Virus record (IMG/VR): IMGVR_UViG_3300017743_000036
Location: 1 to 39,972 of that record
Source of the DNA: a virus
Strand: one strand, 5' to 3'
DNA length: 39,972 bases
Shown: piece by piece, positions 8,356-19,900 of the stretch
Layout of the letters: each line of letters begins with the position of its first letter
Numbering within the stretch: the first letter of the stretch is position 1
The notes under the pieces: model-generated
Databases searched by the model: none
The model's input: only the letters and a program-made list of their open reading frames with translations
Told to the model about the DNA's origin: nothing
Program-made: the position numbers and the translations under genes

Positions 8356-11300
8356 CTAAGTGGCGAGTGCAACAATTCTTAAATCTGAGACACGAGGCAC
8401 TATAGAAGAATTTTTACTTCTCAATACAATTTTAACACCAAACCCAACGAATTCTTCAATATCTCTTATATCATACTCAAATTCCCTAAAGTCACTTATT
8501 GAATTTGCAGGAATTCCATACCCATCTGGTCTTTCAATGAAAGTATATGGCAATTTTCTATATTCAAGCGAATCACTACTTTTAGTTTTGTAATATAAGT
8601 CAATATCTGTATCTGCAGGTCTATTCGCAGTAATAACAATTTTCATAGATTTAGATGGCTGTGCAAGTTGGATTTCTCTAGTGATATATGTTGCATCAAC
8701 AGAACCACCCGTCGATTCTAGTTCACTCACAAATCCTGTATAAACATGTCCAATATTACCAGATGCGAGGTTGGTATCCGTTTGAATACCATTCACATCA
8801 ACGTCACTAGTCCACTGTGGTGAGTTAGTTCTATTAGATACTAATATTGCACTACATCTTTGCGTATCAACCTGTGGAGACAAATTGTCTGATTCGGAGT
8901 ACATATCGATTTCGTAAACCAAAGATTTTTTATTTATTGCATTACCACTATTAAACTGTTGTTCATTAAATCTACTAGAAATCATTCTTGGTGCATTGAA
9001 TGTGATATTACTATTAGGCACCATTGTAGACCAGTTACTATCCTTTACTCCAGCGATTTGATCTCCATCTTGTGATGCACCAGAGATAGATTTAAACTTA
9101 TATTGAATATTTGTGCCAGGCAACTGTACGTTTTGTACAATAGGCATCATCAAATCATATTTAATATTCGAATTTAAATATGGTAAAAATCCATCTACAC
9201 CTACTGGAGAAAATCTTCCAGATGTTGCAGGCATAACATTTGTACCAGTTGCAGCTGAGTATGTCTTATTATTAAAATCTATAGTAGTTTCATTATATTT
9301 AACATTTCTCATGTCAATAGAAAAACTATCAAGTGTAGTTGACAATACCTTATGAATCCCATTTAACTGGGCACCACTAAGTGAATTTGTAGAATCTGTA
9401 CCACCAAACAACGCATTATCTTTAAATCCAGTAATTTGTACATAATTATGATTTTCATGGAAATCTGTACCAATACAACCGTGATCTATAGCATGGAATG
9501 TTACAATATGTGAATTCGCAGTCAGTTCCATAGAATCCGTACCAAGTAAAATTCTATTTTCTTCACTACCCAATGAATCATAATCTTCGTTTGCAAAGTA
9601 CAATGTTGACTTTTTAGAATTATCAAATTTTGCGCGATAAACTTTAAATTTTAAATCTTCCATTTGATCCGCAGTCCAAGTGGATGCGTTTTGTGATTTA
9701 AAGAAAACCCCTGCATATGGTTGTTCTGAAATAATACCAGAACCATCAAGTGCCTCTTCACCCAATCTTGAAACATGACAGCGATATCCCTGTGTATCCG
9801 CAAGCACAACAATACAATACTCTGTACTATCCTGTACATACACTGGACAATCAAATCTAAAGTTTGTTGGTAAACTACCATCATCTGAAATTTGTACTTG
9901 ATTTGGATATAAAGTTTTCTCACCAAAAGGTAGAATTTTCTGGCCAGGATAACCATTTACTGTTTCTCTTAATTGCAGAGTTACAGGAATTCCTTCATCT
10001 TTTGTAGAGAAAAATAAATCTACACTAGTAATATATGCACCACCATCTTCCTCAATCAAAATTGTTTCTGCAAGTGGGTCATACCAACCAGTGTCAGACT
10101 CAACAACTCTTCTGGTAGTTGTATTTTGTACAGTTCTTGTATCAGAAATATTTCTCTGTACAATTTCTGCAGTACGAGTTGATAAAATAGTTTGTTGTCT
10201 CGTTTCGATTGTACCTTTTGCGGTATAGTTTGTTTGTGCGTTTGTATCTGTGTCATCAGAGTTGTTTGGTTGGTCTGTTAATCTAAAGATACGATCACCA
10301 GTTCTAAATCTGATATTATCTGTATTTGGTAGGTTAAAGATACCACGTACCTGTCCTAAATCATTTGTTTTTAGAACTTTATTATCTACTGAAACACCTT
10401 CTCCACTTTGATAATTACCAACACGAATTGAATTTCCACGAGCATCTCTTAGATACATTCTTTCTAATGTTGTGTAATTTTTGTTATCCATATTATCAAC
10501 AACAAAAAATCTAACTGAATTTGTATCTACATACTCTAGTCCAAATACATTTGTTTGATGACCACTAGTATCACCTGTTAGAGTCATTTCACCAGCTTCT
10601 GAAATCCATTTTTGTTCATTATCATTTATAAAATTGTTTGCACTTTGTGTCATTGAACCGACAGTATGTGTCTGCGCTGCAACACAAAATTCACTCACAT
10701 CAACATCATCAAAGAATGGATAAACCTTTGTGTTTGGTTTCATTCGTGTACCATGGAAGAAAATTGCACGTTCTCTAATAAATGGTACAATCTCTGTATT
10801 AACTACTCTATCACCCATGTTTTCTGTGGTTACGCGAGGTACTAATTCAGTTGTGATACCAGTTCTGGTTTGATTATTTGTAGTTTGAATGGTTTCATTT
10901 CTACCAGTAACCCTTCTAATGCCAGGGCCTCTCATAAAGTCGTTGAATTGAGTATTGCCAGTAACTTCAGTACCTGTCCAAGCGGTTTGCCAGTTATTCC
11001 ATTCTGTACCCAATACTCCCATTTCGTTTGCAAGGAATTGAATATTATCAAATTGTCCTTCGCGGTTGATAGTCAAATCTGGTTGTCTATTGACATCTCT
11101 CCACTCATCACTCGCTGGAGTAAGTTTAATAGAGCCACGGAAGGTGAAAATTGCAAATGGATTTACGTTTACAGTTTTAGATGATTTGTCTTGGTTGATT
11201 ACCATCACATCTTCGTATGGTAACAATAAAACACCATCATGGTCAGAATAATGACTTGAATCATTATATCTGAATTTCATATTAGTATTTTTTTCTGCAA

Positions 11301-14300
11301 ATCTAGGTCTTAATTGTCCAGAAACACTATCAATAGAACAATTATATTCTGGGTCAAAAACATCACCAATATTGTGTCCAGTAAATGGTTCTACTACAAA
11401 TCCGTTCTTAAATCTGTCCATACCATTTTCGTCAGTAATTTGCATGTCTTTTGTTTCTTTTTCCAAAAGACTTAGTGATGTATAGTATTCTAAACTTTTG
11501 ATTCTCGTTTCTAGAGCACCAATATCTCTCATAGTGTAACGTTTGTTGTCAACCATTTCCGCCTTTACATCTTGCACCGTTGCAGTGTAAGGACTTGCCT
11601 GTAATCTATACAATACCATACCATCATCAGGATCTTCGGGATATTCTGGTGTGAGACTAGAAGAACCATATTTAACCTTGAAATTACCAATTTTATCCAC
11701 AAAAACTTTATCTTTTCTTGCAAGATATTGTCTATAATCACAAATAACATATGTGTTGTCTAATGGATATTCCCCACTTGTTGAAATTTTAGAATAACCA
11801 CGCAACTTAGATTCTGTTGTACCATCGTTTGCCTCATATATTGTGGCAGGACGAAAATCTAGTACATCAGACAATCTACTACTATTAAATTCTCCAATTT
11901 CTCCATATGTTAAACCAGAGTTTGCATGTGTATATGAATCCACAGATGCATAGTCGCCGGCACTATGTTCAAAGTATGAATATACAATAATTGGTCTACC
12001 GGCACAAATTGATTGTCCACGTTTAAGTGTTACGTTACCCAAATTTAAAACGCCAGGCCTCATACCATTATCAAAAGTGTATCTATTCGTAACATCTACA
12101 ATTTTACTTGGAACACCACCAGACGCTGGTACTGGAGTACCACCTGATTCAATCAAGTCTAAAATATCCTGTCTGAATGGGGCATTTTCTGTTGTATCTG
12201 TAAATGGATCTGCACCAGTTTCTTCGTAATAATTCCATGCACTGAGTGCAAACAACAATTCTTCTGCAGTCATTTCAACAATAAGTTTAAATGTACCGTC
12301 AACATTAGTTTGATATGCAATTGTATTAACATTACATGTGTCATAAATCTTTTTCAATTCATGAATATCTGAGTGTTGAAGTTGTAAATCTGCTAGAGAT
12401 AAATCATAACCCTGAGCATCTTGGAAAGTTTCTGGAATATCACCACTTGCATTCAAACTAGTATAAAGAATATCTGCCTCAAATGTATCACTACTTGGAG
12501 ATGACACAAAAGTTTTTCCGACTTCTGTGAAATTACCAACACCGTTTATAAGTGAGTAGGGAGTAATTACAACATCTTCGATTAATCTTTTTTGTTTTTC
12601 GACTGCTTCAGTTTTAATAATTGGAATGAATAATTTGACAGATTGTCCAACACTAGCAACTGAAAGGTTTGTGATTGTTAAAGTTTTACCAGAAATACTA
12701 ATTTGTACATCTTCTGATGCAATACTTTCGATACCACCCACATTTGCGTCATCTGTTGGGGGCTTTACTAGAAAATAATAATCAGAATTATATGTACCAA
12801 ATGTTTCGGCCACATTTGGAGATAATTCAATCACTACTCTTGGTTGTCCGCCATCTGGATTAATTACTTGTGCGTTGATCTCTCTTTGGACTGTGTATGA
12901 AGTATCAATAGTTTCATTGCCACTTACGTCATCAATGAATCTAACTGTTTTTACATAATCTGCGTAAGTATCTACAATACTAGAACCATCACCATCAAAA
13001 ATAACTTGTTTATTTAAAATTCTTGCCCCGTTATCGATATAACGATAATTTGCAAGAGAATTGAATAGGTTAGTTGTACCACCAGTAGATGTGAATGTAA
13101 TTTCTTTTAAAATCTCATTTGGTTTGAATTGTCTAGGAGTCAATAGTGCTGCATCGTCACTTGTAAAATTACCACTACCTAACATCTTGACAAGTGCAGA
13201 ACTTCTAGTTGCATTAAAATCGTAAACAATTCCACGCACTTTTCTATCTTCATATTCAGATACTAAAATATTTTTATTCGCAAAATCTTGATTTTGGTCT
13301 ATAACTGAGTAATCAGACAAAACGTTAGAGGTAAATCTATATGTCTGTAATGCACCTGTACCAACTTTTTCTTTAGATACCAAAGACCTAACATCATTGA
13401 TTGTATAATCTTTTGTTGTTAATGGATTTTTTTGGAATTTAAAATCATATAGATATACTTTCCAAATACCAGTTTCTACTGAGGCATTTGTACCATTCCA
13501 ATCACCTTGTAGAAAGTCATTTACTTGTGCATTTTTATAATGTTCAACATATTTTACTTTTGCAGTTGCAACTACATCATGTCCTAATGTATTATTTGCA
13601 TCGGAAAAATCTGCTTCTGGAGAATATGCATAAGTTGTTACTGTAAATGAATCATCAATAGTAACAAAATCTGGACCATTAGTATTTAAGTTTGTAAATA
13701 AAACTTCTTCATTAATAAATGGTAAAGTCATATTATCAGTGACATAAACATATGTACCAAGTTTTGCAGTTAAGTATTCATTATTCTTTTGAATATCATC
13801 TCTTGAACGTTTATAATCAACAAATGTAGTTGCAAGAGTTTCAATTTCATAACCACGAACATATGCCTTACCAGCCTCCAATCCTAGAGACAAGTTTTGT
13901 TGCAATGCATATACTAAATCTGCATGAGTACGGCCTGGATAGAATTTTTCACCAGTAGTATCTAAATCTTGATCTGGGTATGCAGCCCTTTCAATTGGAC
14001 CTACAGTATGTGCCAGTCCAACATCCAGTACACCATCAACCATTCCACTATATTCACTAAAACGATCATACGCTTGGTTTTTTGCATCTACCTCAGTATC
14101 AAATTCAAAATCTTTCATGGTGAATACACCGCGATTTGAGTTTTCATTAAATAGTGCTCTAATATCTAATTTAAATGGACTAACTGTATAGTCACCAGAC
14201 TCATCAAATGTGCGTCTTGCGAGAGTTTCTTCTAAAACTGCATAATCGGTACTACGCACTTTTTGTTGAATTTTACCATTCTGAATAGAAATTAATTGAA

Positions 14301-15123
14301 TAAAGTTTTTGGTATCAGAACCACCATACTCTCTTTTCTTAAACACAAGGGTCGTTTTATATCGATCTGCGCCTGGCGAATTATAGTTTTGTGTGCCTTG
14401 GGCGTTATCTAAAAGACTAGGATCGTCATTTGCACTAATCACTTGTTCTTGAATTTCTAAACCAATTCTATATGATGGCGAATTTGTATACTTATCAAGA
14501 ATAATTTTTTGATCTTGCACAACCACCATATGTTTTTGTACATAGTAAATACCACTTTCGATAAACGCAATGGAACCCGTACCAATAGGTGTTTCTTCTA
14601 CTGGTCTTACAATACAACTATAATCTGATTGATTTGTAGATGATATCGTTGTTAAAATTTCATTAGGTAAAAATGAAATACTATCTCCGTCCGCAAAACT
14701 GACTGATGACGGGTCTGATGGATTTGCACCAGTTGTATACTTTACATAAATTGTGTCGGGGTCATCTGTTGTTTCAGTGCCAGTTGCACCAACTGCGTGT
14801 ACAATAATACCTTGTACACCAGAAATAGAACCAGTAACAGTTCTACCTATAAAATCTGTAGGACTGATATAGGAATTTGCACCATTTAAATCAATCTTTA
14901 CATATGTTGCACTAATATCTACTGCAGATTGTCCAGGCACCACCATTGCACCTTCTTTGAAGAAATGGTCTGCCATGTTTGCAATTTGTTGTTGCAAAGT
15001 AGTTTGGATTTGAGTAAGTTCACGCGCCTGTACAGAATGGCCTGGCTTGAATAAAATTCTCAAATAGCCTGTATTTACATCATAATCATCGTAATACGGT
15101 GTTACATTAAAATTTGTAGCCAT
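8356..15123 (-). CDS. Giant DUF4815-type baseplate/tail structural protein
   Basis: 2255-aa protein, the longest in the window. The N-terminus (NVTPYYDDYDVNTGYLRILF, then PGHSVQARELTQIQTTLQQQ) matches the DUF4815 family found in marine T4-like phages directly after gp8. Near residue 1460 it has the IRERAIFFHGTRMKPNTKVY and FFDDVDVSEF motif, and near 1690 the GGAYITSVDLFFSTKDEGIP block followed by NGYPGQ and later QPYAGVFFKSQNASTW. All are strongly conserved in that family. The first about 560 residues probably form the baseplate-attaching part and the rest a beta-rich extended structure. It is likely a wedge-periphery protein, filling the place of T4 gp9-gp12, but a one-to-one match to gp10 is not shown. 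ATG at 15123, 31 bp after the gp8 stop. Family call firm; function inferred from synteny. Confidence 0.8.
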   Translation of the reverse strand: MATNFNVTPYYDDYDVNTGYLRILFKPGHSVQARELTQIQTTLQQQIANMADHFFKEGAMVVPGQSAVDISATYVKIDLNGANSYISPTDFIGRTVTGSISGVQGIIVHAVGATGTETTDDPDTIYVKYTTGANPSDPSSVSFADGDSISFLPNEILTTISSTNQSDYSCIVRPVEETPIGTGSIAFIESGIYYVQKHMVVVQDQKIILDKYTNSPSYRIGLEIQEQVISANDDPSLLDNAQGTQNYNSPGADRYKTTLVFKKREYGGSDTKNFIQLISIQNGKIQQKVRSTDYAVLEETLARRTFDESGDYTVSPFKLDIRALFNENSNRGVFTMKDFEFDTEVDAKNQAYDRFSEYSGMVDGVLDVGLAHTVGPIERAAYPDQDLDTTGEKFYPGRTHADLVYALQQNLSLGLEAGKAYVRGYEIETLATTFVDYKRSRDDIQKNNEYLTAKLGTYVYVTDNMTLPFINEEVLFTNLNTNGPDFVTIDDSFTVTTYAYSPEADFSDANNTLGHDVVATAKVKYVEHYKNAQVNDFLQGDWNGTNASVETGIWKVYLYDFKFQKNPLTTKDYTINDVRSLVSKEKVGTGALQTYRFTSNVLSDYSVIDQNQDFANKNILVSEYEDRKVRGIVYDFNATRSSALVKMLGSGNFTSDDAALLTPRQFKPNEILKEITFTSTGGTTNLFNSLANYRYIDNGARILNKQVIFDGDGSSIVDTYADYVKTVRFIDDVSGNETIDTSYTVQREINAQVINPDGGQPRVVIELSPNVAETFGTYNSDYYFLVKPPTDDANVGGIESIASEDVQISISGKTLTITNLSVASVGQSVKLFIPIIKTEAVEKQKRLIEDVVITPYSLINGVGNFTEVGKTFVSSPSSDTFEADILYTSLNASGDIPETFQDAQGYDLSLADLQLQHSDIHELKKIYDTCNVNTIAYQTNVDGTFKLIVEMTAEELLFALSAWNYYEETGADPFTDTTENAPFRQDILDLIESGGTPVPASGGVPSKIVDVTNRYTFDNGMRPGVLNLGNVTLKRGQSICAGRPIIVYSYFEHSAGDYASVDSYTHANSGLTYGEIGEFNSSRLSDVLDFRPATIYEANDGTTESKLRGYSKISTSGEYPLDNTYVICDYRQYLARKDKVFVDKIGNFKVKYGSSSLTPEYPEDPDDGMVLYRLQASPYTATVQDVKAEMVDNKRYTMRDIGALETRIKSLEYYTSLSLLEKETKDMQITDENGMDRFKNGFVVEPFTGHNIGDVFDPEYNCSIDSVSGQLRPRFAEKNTNMKFRYNDSSHYSDHDGVLLLPYEDVMVINQDKSSKTVNVNPFAIFTFRGSIKLTPASDEWRDVNRQPDLTINREGQFDNIQFLANEMGVLGTEWNNWQTAWTGTEVTGNTQFNDFMRGPGIRRVTGRNETIQTTNNQTRTGITTELVPRVTTENMGDRVVNTEIVPFIRERAIFFHGTRMKPNTKVYPFFDDVDVSEFCVAAQTHTVGSMTQSANNFINDNEQKWISEAGEMTLTGDTSGHQTNVFGLEYVDTNSVRFFVVDNMDNKNYTTLERMYLRDARGNSIRVGNYQSGEGVSVDNKVLKTNDLGQVRGIFNLPNTDNIRFRTGDRIFRLTDQPNNSDDTDTNAQTNYTAKGTIETRQQTILSTRTAEIVQRNISDTRTVQNTTTRRVVESDTGWYDPLAETILIEEDGGAYITSVDLFFSTKDEGIPVTLQLRETVNGYPGQKILPFGEKTLYPNQVQISDDGSLPTNFRFDCPVYVQDSTEYCIVVLADTQGYRCHVSRLGEEALDGSGIISEQPYAGVFFKSQNASTWTADQMEDLKFKVYRAKFDNSKKSTLYFANEDYDSLGSEENRILLGTDSMELTANSHIVTFHAIDHGCIGTDFHENHNYVQITGFKDNALFGGTDSTNSLSGAQLNGIHKVLSTTLDSFSIDMRNVKYNETTIDFNNKTYSAATGTNVMPATSGRFSPVGVDGFLPYLNSNIKYDLMMPIVQNVQLPGTNIQYKFKSISGASQDGDQIAGVKDSNWSTMVPNSNITFNAPRMISSRFNEQQFNSGNAINKKSLVYEIDMYSESDNLSPQVDTQRCSAILVSNRTNSPQWTSDVDVNGIQTDTNLASGNIGHVYTGFVSELESTGGSVDATYITREIQLAQPSKSMKIVITANRPADTDIDLYYKTKSSDSLEYRKLPYTFIERPDGYGIPANSISDFREFEYDIRDIEEFVGFGVKIVLRSKNSSIVPRVSDLRIVALAT

Positions 15124-15154
15124 GTTTTCTCTCTTGTTCTAGATACTACTTAAA

Positions 15155-16849
15155 TTAGAATTCAAAGACAACTTTAATATCTTCGATTTGGTCGACAGCA
15201 CGCGAAACTGGTTGTCTGTTTTCTATGTATAATACTTTTCCAGTACCAGTATCGATATCAAAAATTGTCTGTCCTGCAGTACCATAATTAGGATGTTTTG
15301 GGCCTCTATAAGAAGTACCGTATGCAAGTTTATCTGTATATTCATCAACTGGATCACTTAAAATAACAATTTGTCTGAATACTGATCTATCTCCAGTTAC
15401 AGGGAATACAGATTCTGTAACATTTGTTACACCATCTTCTGATCTTGTATCTTGTTCATCATATTCTAGTTTGAGTGCAACCATCGCATAATAACCACCC
15501 AATTCTTCAACTGCGTTAAATCCATGTCCAGTTGTAGGCGAAATGATTGGTTTTGCTTTACATGCAGACACACTAGATGATGATACATTTCCTGCCGAGA
15601 CAGTTGCGGTTGCGTTAGTGTATCCTGTACCTTTATTGGTAATCATTACTTTTTTAATTTGGTCGCCCTGAGTAATTCCATATGCAGTAAATCCTGTACC
15701 ATCACCATTAATTTCAACATCTGGTGCAATAACAATACTACCAGAACCACCCTCTCCCTCTAGAAATGCATTTTCAATTGTGATTGTTGCAACATTGGTA
15801 GAAGTATTAAAATTCCAATTACTAATTTTTCTTTGTACTGGAGTAGTCGCACCAGTTTTTGTAAATACTACTGCATAACCAGTATAATCATTTGTTGCGA
15901 GTGCAGTTGCAGTTCCAGATAAGGTTACTGCAAAACTTAAAGTGCCCTCTGCAACTGTTGAATTGGATTGATTAATATTTTGATAATATCCAGAACCACC
16001 AGCATGGCCACTATTTACATTATCATCAGTAATTTTAACCCAATCAATTCCACCAGAATTTGCGATTGCATTTTGTTTAATTTGCCACTGTACATAATCA
16101 GCAGTCGCGGCATTTGGTTCTGCAGTCAAAAACTTAACAGGTACATAATCCTTTGTCAAGAATTTTAATGATGCATCTAAATCTACAGAATACATATATT
16201 TCCATGCATAACCATCACCAGTTTCAATAATTGCATTTGTTGGTGTACCAGTTGGTTTTACTGTAGATTTACCAGGCTGCACACCAACTGCAGCATCTTT
16301 CCAACTAGTATTATTGATACATTTATAAACATTGAACTGGTTGTTGCCTTCTGTCAAGATATATCCATTAGGAATAATTTCTTCTACGTTGTCATGTTCA
16401 TACATTGTGTATTGGGTATCAGTATTCCAATCAATTCTAGGAATTGCAAGAGAGATTGTGTCTGCAGAAACTTTCTTGAGTGCCAATAGATCAGATTTTG
16501 TTGTATTATGATATCCGACAGAATCTTCTGGAGTTGGTGGATTACTGTCATCATCCCAAGATGAATACTTACCAATACCCATGTAAAGATTGTTGAAAAG
16601 TGACCTGTTGTAGAATGCCCAAGAGACACCCCCATCAGTTACAATACCTGACAAATGAGTTGGTGGCACTGTACCAGAAACCCCACCACCATCTGGTCCT
16701 ACTGCAACATACAAATTTGAATTGTGCAAAACAACATCACCCTCATTGTAGGAATTACTTTCTTTCCACAATGGTGATTGTTCATTAATAGATTCAATGA
16801 ACTGCTGTGCATTGAAAATTCTAAGTTTGTTGGTAATAATAGCAGACAT
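15155..16849 (-). CDS. 8: Baseplate wedge subunit gp8 with inserted carbohydrate-module-like segment
   Basis: 564-aa homologue of T4 gp8 (334 aa), a dimeric wedge protein that joins gp6, gp7 and gp10. Family signs: LRIFNAQQFIESI at the N-terminus; LYMGIGKYSSWDDDSNPPTP; VYKCINN, PTGTPTNAI and DGYAWKYMYSV; KFLTKDYVPVKF; and a conserved C-terminal region. Unusually, residues about 27-79 interrupt the N-terminal strand with a module of the pattern YNEGDVVLHNSNLYVAV, then Gly-rich, then GIVTDGGVSWAF. This resembles small CBM5/12-like or tail-associated beta modules. A 63-bp gap with an exact late promoter precedes the ATG at 16849. Identification as gp8 is strong; the insertion's role is unknown. 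Confidence 0.85.
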   Translation of the reverse strand: MSAIITNKLRIFNAQQFIESINEQSPLWKESNSYNEGDVVLHNSNLYVAVGPDGGGVSGTVPPTHLSGIVTDGGVSWAFYNRSLFNNLYMGIGKYSSWDDDSNPPTPEDSVGYHNTTKSDLLALKKVSADTISLAIPRIDWNTDTQYTMYEHDNVEEIIPNGYILTEGNNQFNVYKCINNTSWKDAAVGVQPGKSTVKPTGTPTNAIIETGDGYAWKYMYSVDLDASLKFLTKDYVPVKFLTAEPNAATADYVQWQIKQNAIANSGGIDWVKITDDNVNSGHAGGSGYYQNINQSNSTVAEGTLSFAVTLSGTATALATNDYTGYAVVFTKTGATTPVQRKISNWNFNTSTNVATITIENAFLEGEGGSGSIVIAPDVEINGDGTGFTAYGITQGDQIKKVMITNKGTGYTNATATVSAGNVSSSSVSACKAKPIISPTTGHGFNAVEELGGYYAMVALKLEYDEQDTRSEDGVTNVTESVFPVTGDRSVFRQIVILSDPVDEYTDKLAYGTSYRGPKHPNYGTAGQTIFDIDTGTGKVLYIENRQPVSRAVDQIEDIKVVFEF

Positions 16850-16891
16850 TTTTATAATACCCTTTATAGATTAATTTTTTTTTGTTTCTTT

Positions 16892-16899
16892 TATTTATA
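16892..16899 (-). promoter_or_regulatory. T4-type late promoter before gp8
   Basis: Minus strand reads TATAAATA, followed by T/A-rich DNA, 43 bp before the gp8 ATG in the 63-bp gap after the gp7-like gene. Confidence 0.7.
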
Positions 16900-16912
16900 A
16901 GATTTTTTTGTG

Positions 16913-19900
16913 TCAAATCTGTTGCAACTCTTTTAATTCCGCAAAACTTGTAGGTTCAGTAGAATATTGTTGAATAATTGTTTCATGAGTGATGTTTGTG
17001 CGCGTATTATATTTGGTCATTACATCATCAATACTTTCTAAATATAGATTATTATCAACACTTTGTGGTGTTTGATTAAATTTCATTCTTTCAACTGATG
17101 CGAAAGTCATACCAGATAATAAAGGCCCGTCGACTCCTGCAGTATCCTTAGATATAACTAAATGTTTAGGCATCAGATTTACGTGTGCATCTAACACTGC
17201 GCGATAAGATTTGTCGTAGCTTGACATTATATTTTGTATTGTTTCTTGTTGCCAGTCATGATCTGTACCATCAGTAACACCTAAATACTGATTATTTCCA
17301 TATGTTGGAACCATTCCAAAGGTATTATCTCCATTTGGATTTTGCATAATAGTATGTTGTGTACCTTTCATATTAATATTATTAAATTCTCCATCAAATC
17401 CATAATAATCAAGATATGGCGACCCTTCTGCCTCTTCGTATGGACTAAATCTATATCTAACTAGATTATCAAATGGGAATATTGCAGAAAAATTAAATTT
17501 GAATCTTTCTAGTGATTTATAAGTACTACCACTCTGTGGCAAATCTCTAGATTGAATTTTTACAATAAACTTTTCATCTCTTGGGTTTGCGCCGTCTCTG
17601 ATTGAACCAATCCAAGAACTATTTACTCTTTCAACATTACCCCTAGTTTTCTTATCCCATCTAAACTCTATATTATTTAGTGGACTTTCATTGGGTAAAT
17701 TTAGATAACTATTTTCTAAAACAACACCAAACATAACAGTATTATTTACACTATCTTCTACTGCACTAATAATTTTATATCTTGCCCAAGGCCTTGTAGA
17801 TTTCCATTCATCATCTACAATATTTTTTTCTGACACATTATAGATTGTAAAAGTTCTTTCTAATATTTCACCACCATAGAAAAATGAATAATCTTTACCA
17901 TAACCATCTAGTTGATTTAATCCAACATATTTAACATCACTCCAAGTGGTTGCATTAGTAAACCCATCACCCAATAAAGCATATCTACCAGAACCAGTAT
18001 CTACTGATTGTCCAGTTGGTGTATCATCACCTACTCCATATAATTCATTCATTGCAGATTGTCTATTGTTGTATACAATAGTGTAACCATGCGACATGAT
18101 ATCATTAGAGTTTTGCGCCTCTGTACTTCTTACAAAAACTTTCACATGACTCAAATATGAGGCCTCATCTATAATGTCTTGGTCTGTACCTATAACATGT
18201 CTGATTACTAAATCGTCTGAATTGTGTGTTATCCAACCAGTGTCGATAATTGCAAACCCATGATTTTCGTAGGGATCTGGATTCCCCGCCCATGGTGCAT
18301 ATGAATATGTTTTATTGTTAAACCAAGTATATGTAGTTTCTCCAAAGGTTTCTAATGTTGTTGGATTAGGTGACGCAAAAGATTTAGTCCATATTGCAAG
18401 ATCGACAAATTCTCCAAATTGGTTTTTATATTGGAGTTTATTAATTTCGTTATCATGACTATCTACATGATGCCATGCGACTTGATATTTAACCTGAGTA
18501 TGTTGTGGTAATTGAACTGTTAAATCAACATCTTCACTTGTAAGTGGGCCATGTGCGTGTACTGGGCCCAAGTCACCAAATTGTTCCATAAAGAAAGTAT
18601 CGGTGTTACTCCAAATACCATTAGATGTTCTTGCATCGTTTCCTTCATCCACTAACTTTTGTTCGGTGTCTCTATCAGTCCAAGTGCCCAATCCGTCCAT
18701 ATTTTTAACTGTAACATCAACATTCTTGATAATCTCATAGAACAAGAATAGGTATGCATCTTTCAGTCTTTTACCTTCGACTTTGGATAGTAGTGTCAAT
18801 TCACCAAACATCATCATACCAGCTGGGTGGATGACTTTTTTAACAATATCTCTCCACTCATCAATAACTCTACCAACTTGAATTACATAGGAATAATCCT
18901 GCCATAGATAACTATCATGTATTCTATTATTATCCGATAAGAAACCTTGGTCTGAAACAAAAGAACCATCACGCACACATAAAGGTCCAGTTATGGGAAC
19001 AACAACTGCAGTACCATCTCCTAATCCTGTTAAATCTAGTGTTGGTGGAGTGACATATCCAATTCCAAATCCATCATATGCATCATTTGGGTCATTTTGA
19101 GTAATTTTAATATCTTTAATTCCACCAATAGTATCTCCTTTTGCAAGTAAAGTTGCACCAAGACCCTGAGAAACATAACTACCAGTTTGTTCTGAAACAA
19201 ATGTTGATGGTGGAATGATATACCCAAATCCACCTGTCATTAAGTCAACTCTTTTTACACCACCCCTAGGCATCTCTGTCCAATTAATTGTAACACTATA
19301 ATAATCTGGAATTGGTACAGGACGCAAAGATTTTAAATCATCACCAGAACGTATGGTTAAATCGTCTACAAAACCAGTAGTATCACTCAAAAGTCCAGTG
19401 ATAGAATCCCATGTTTCTGGTTTCCCGCCGGTATCATAAATTTCTTCCATAATAGTAAGTTTATTATTTGCAATTGCATAATAATATTTTGCATTACTAT
19501 TTTTAGTATTCTCTGCATTAACTGCAATGTTTGATTTTTCGACGGGGTCAAGTTCCCATTCATATAAAGTTTCTACATTGGAGTTAGCGGCATCCAAGAA
19601 AGTTGTATATCTGTTTCCTTTAGTAATTCTAAATGAGTCAAAATATGCAGCGATATAATCCCCCATATCAAGTTCACCAAATACTCTAAATTCCGTATCT
19701 TCCCATGCAGCGCCACCTTGACTATGGTTACAATATCCATAAGGAGATAAACCAGCAAAAACATTTCCCCAAGAATAATCAGAAAGTTTGAATGTATGTT
19801 CTGTTGTTGGGTCTAAATCTGCATCTGTATGCGTTGCATTTGTAGTAAATTGGGAGACACTTACAGTAAATACATCTCCAACATCCCTAGTAACTTTGAT

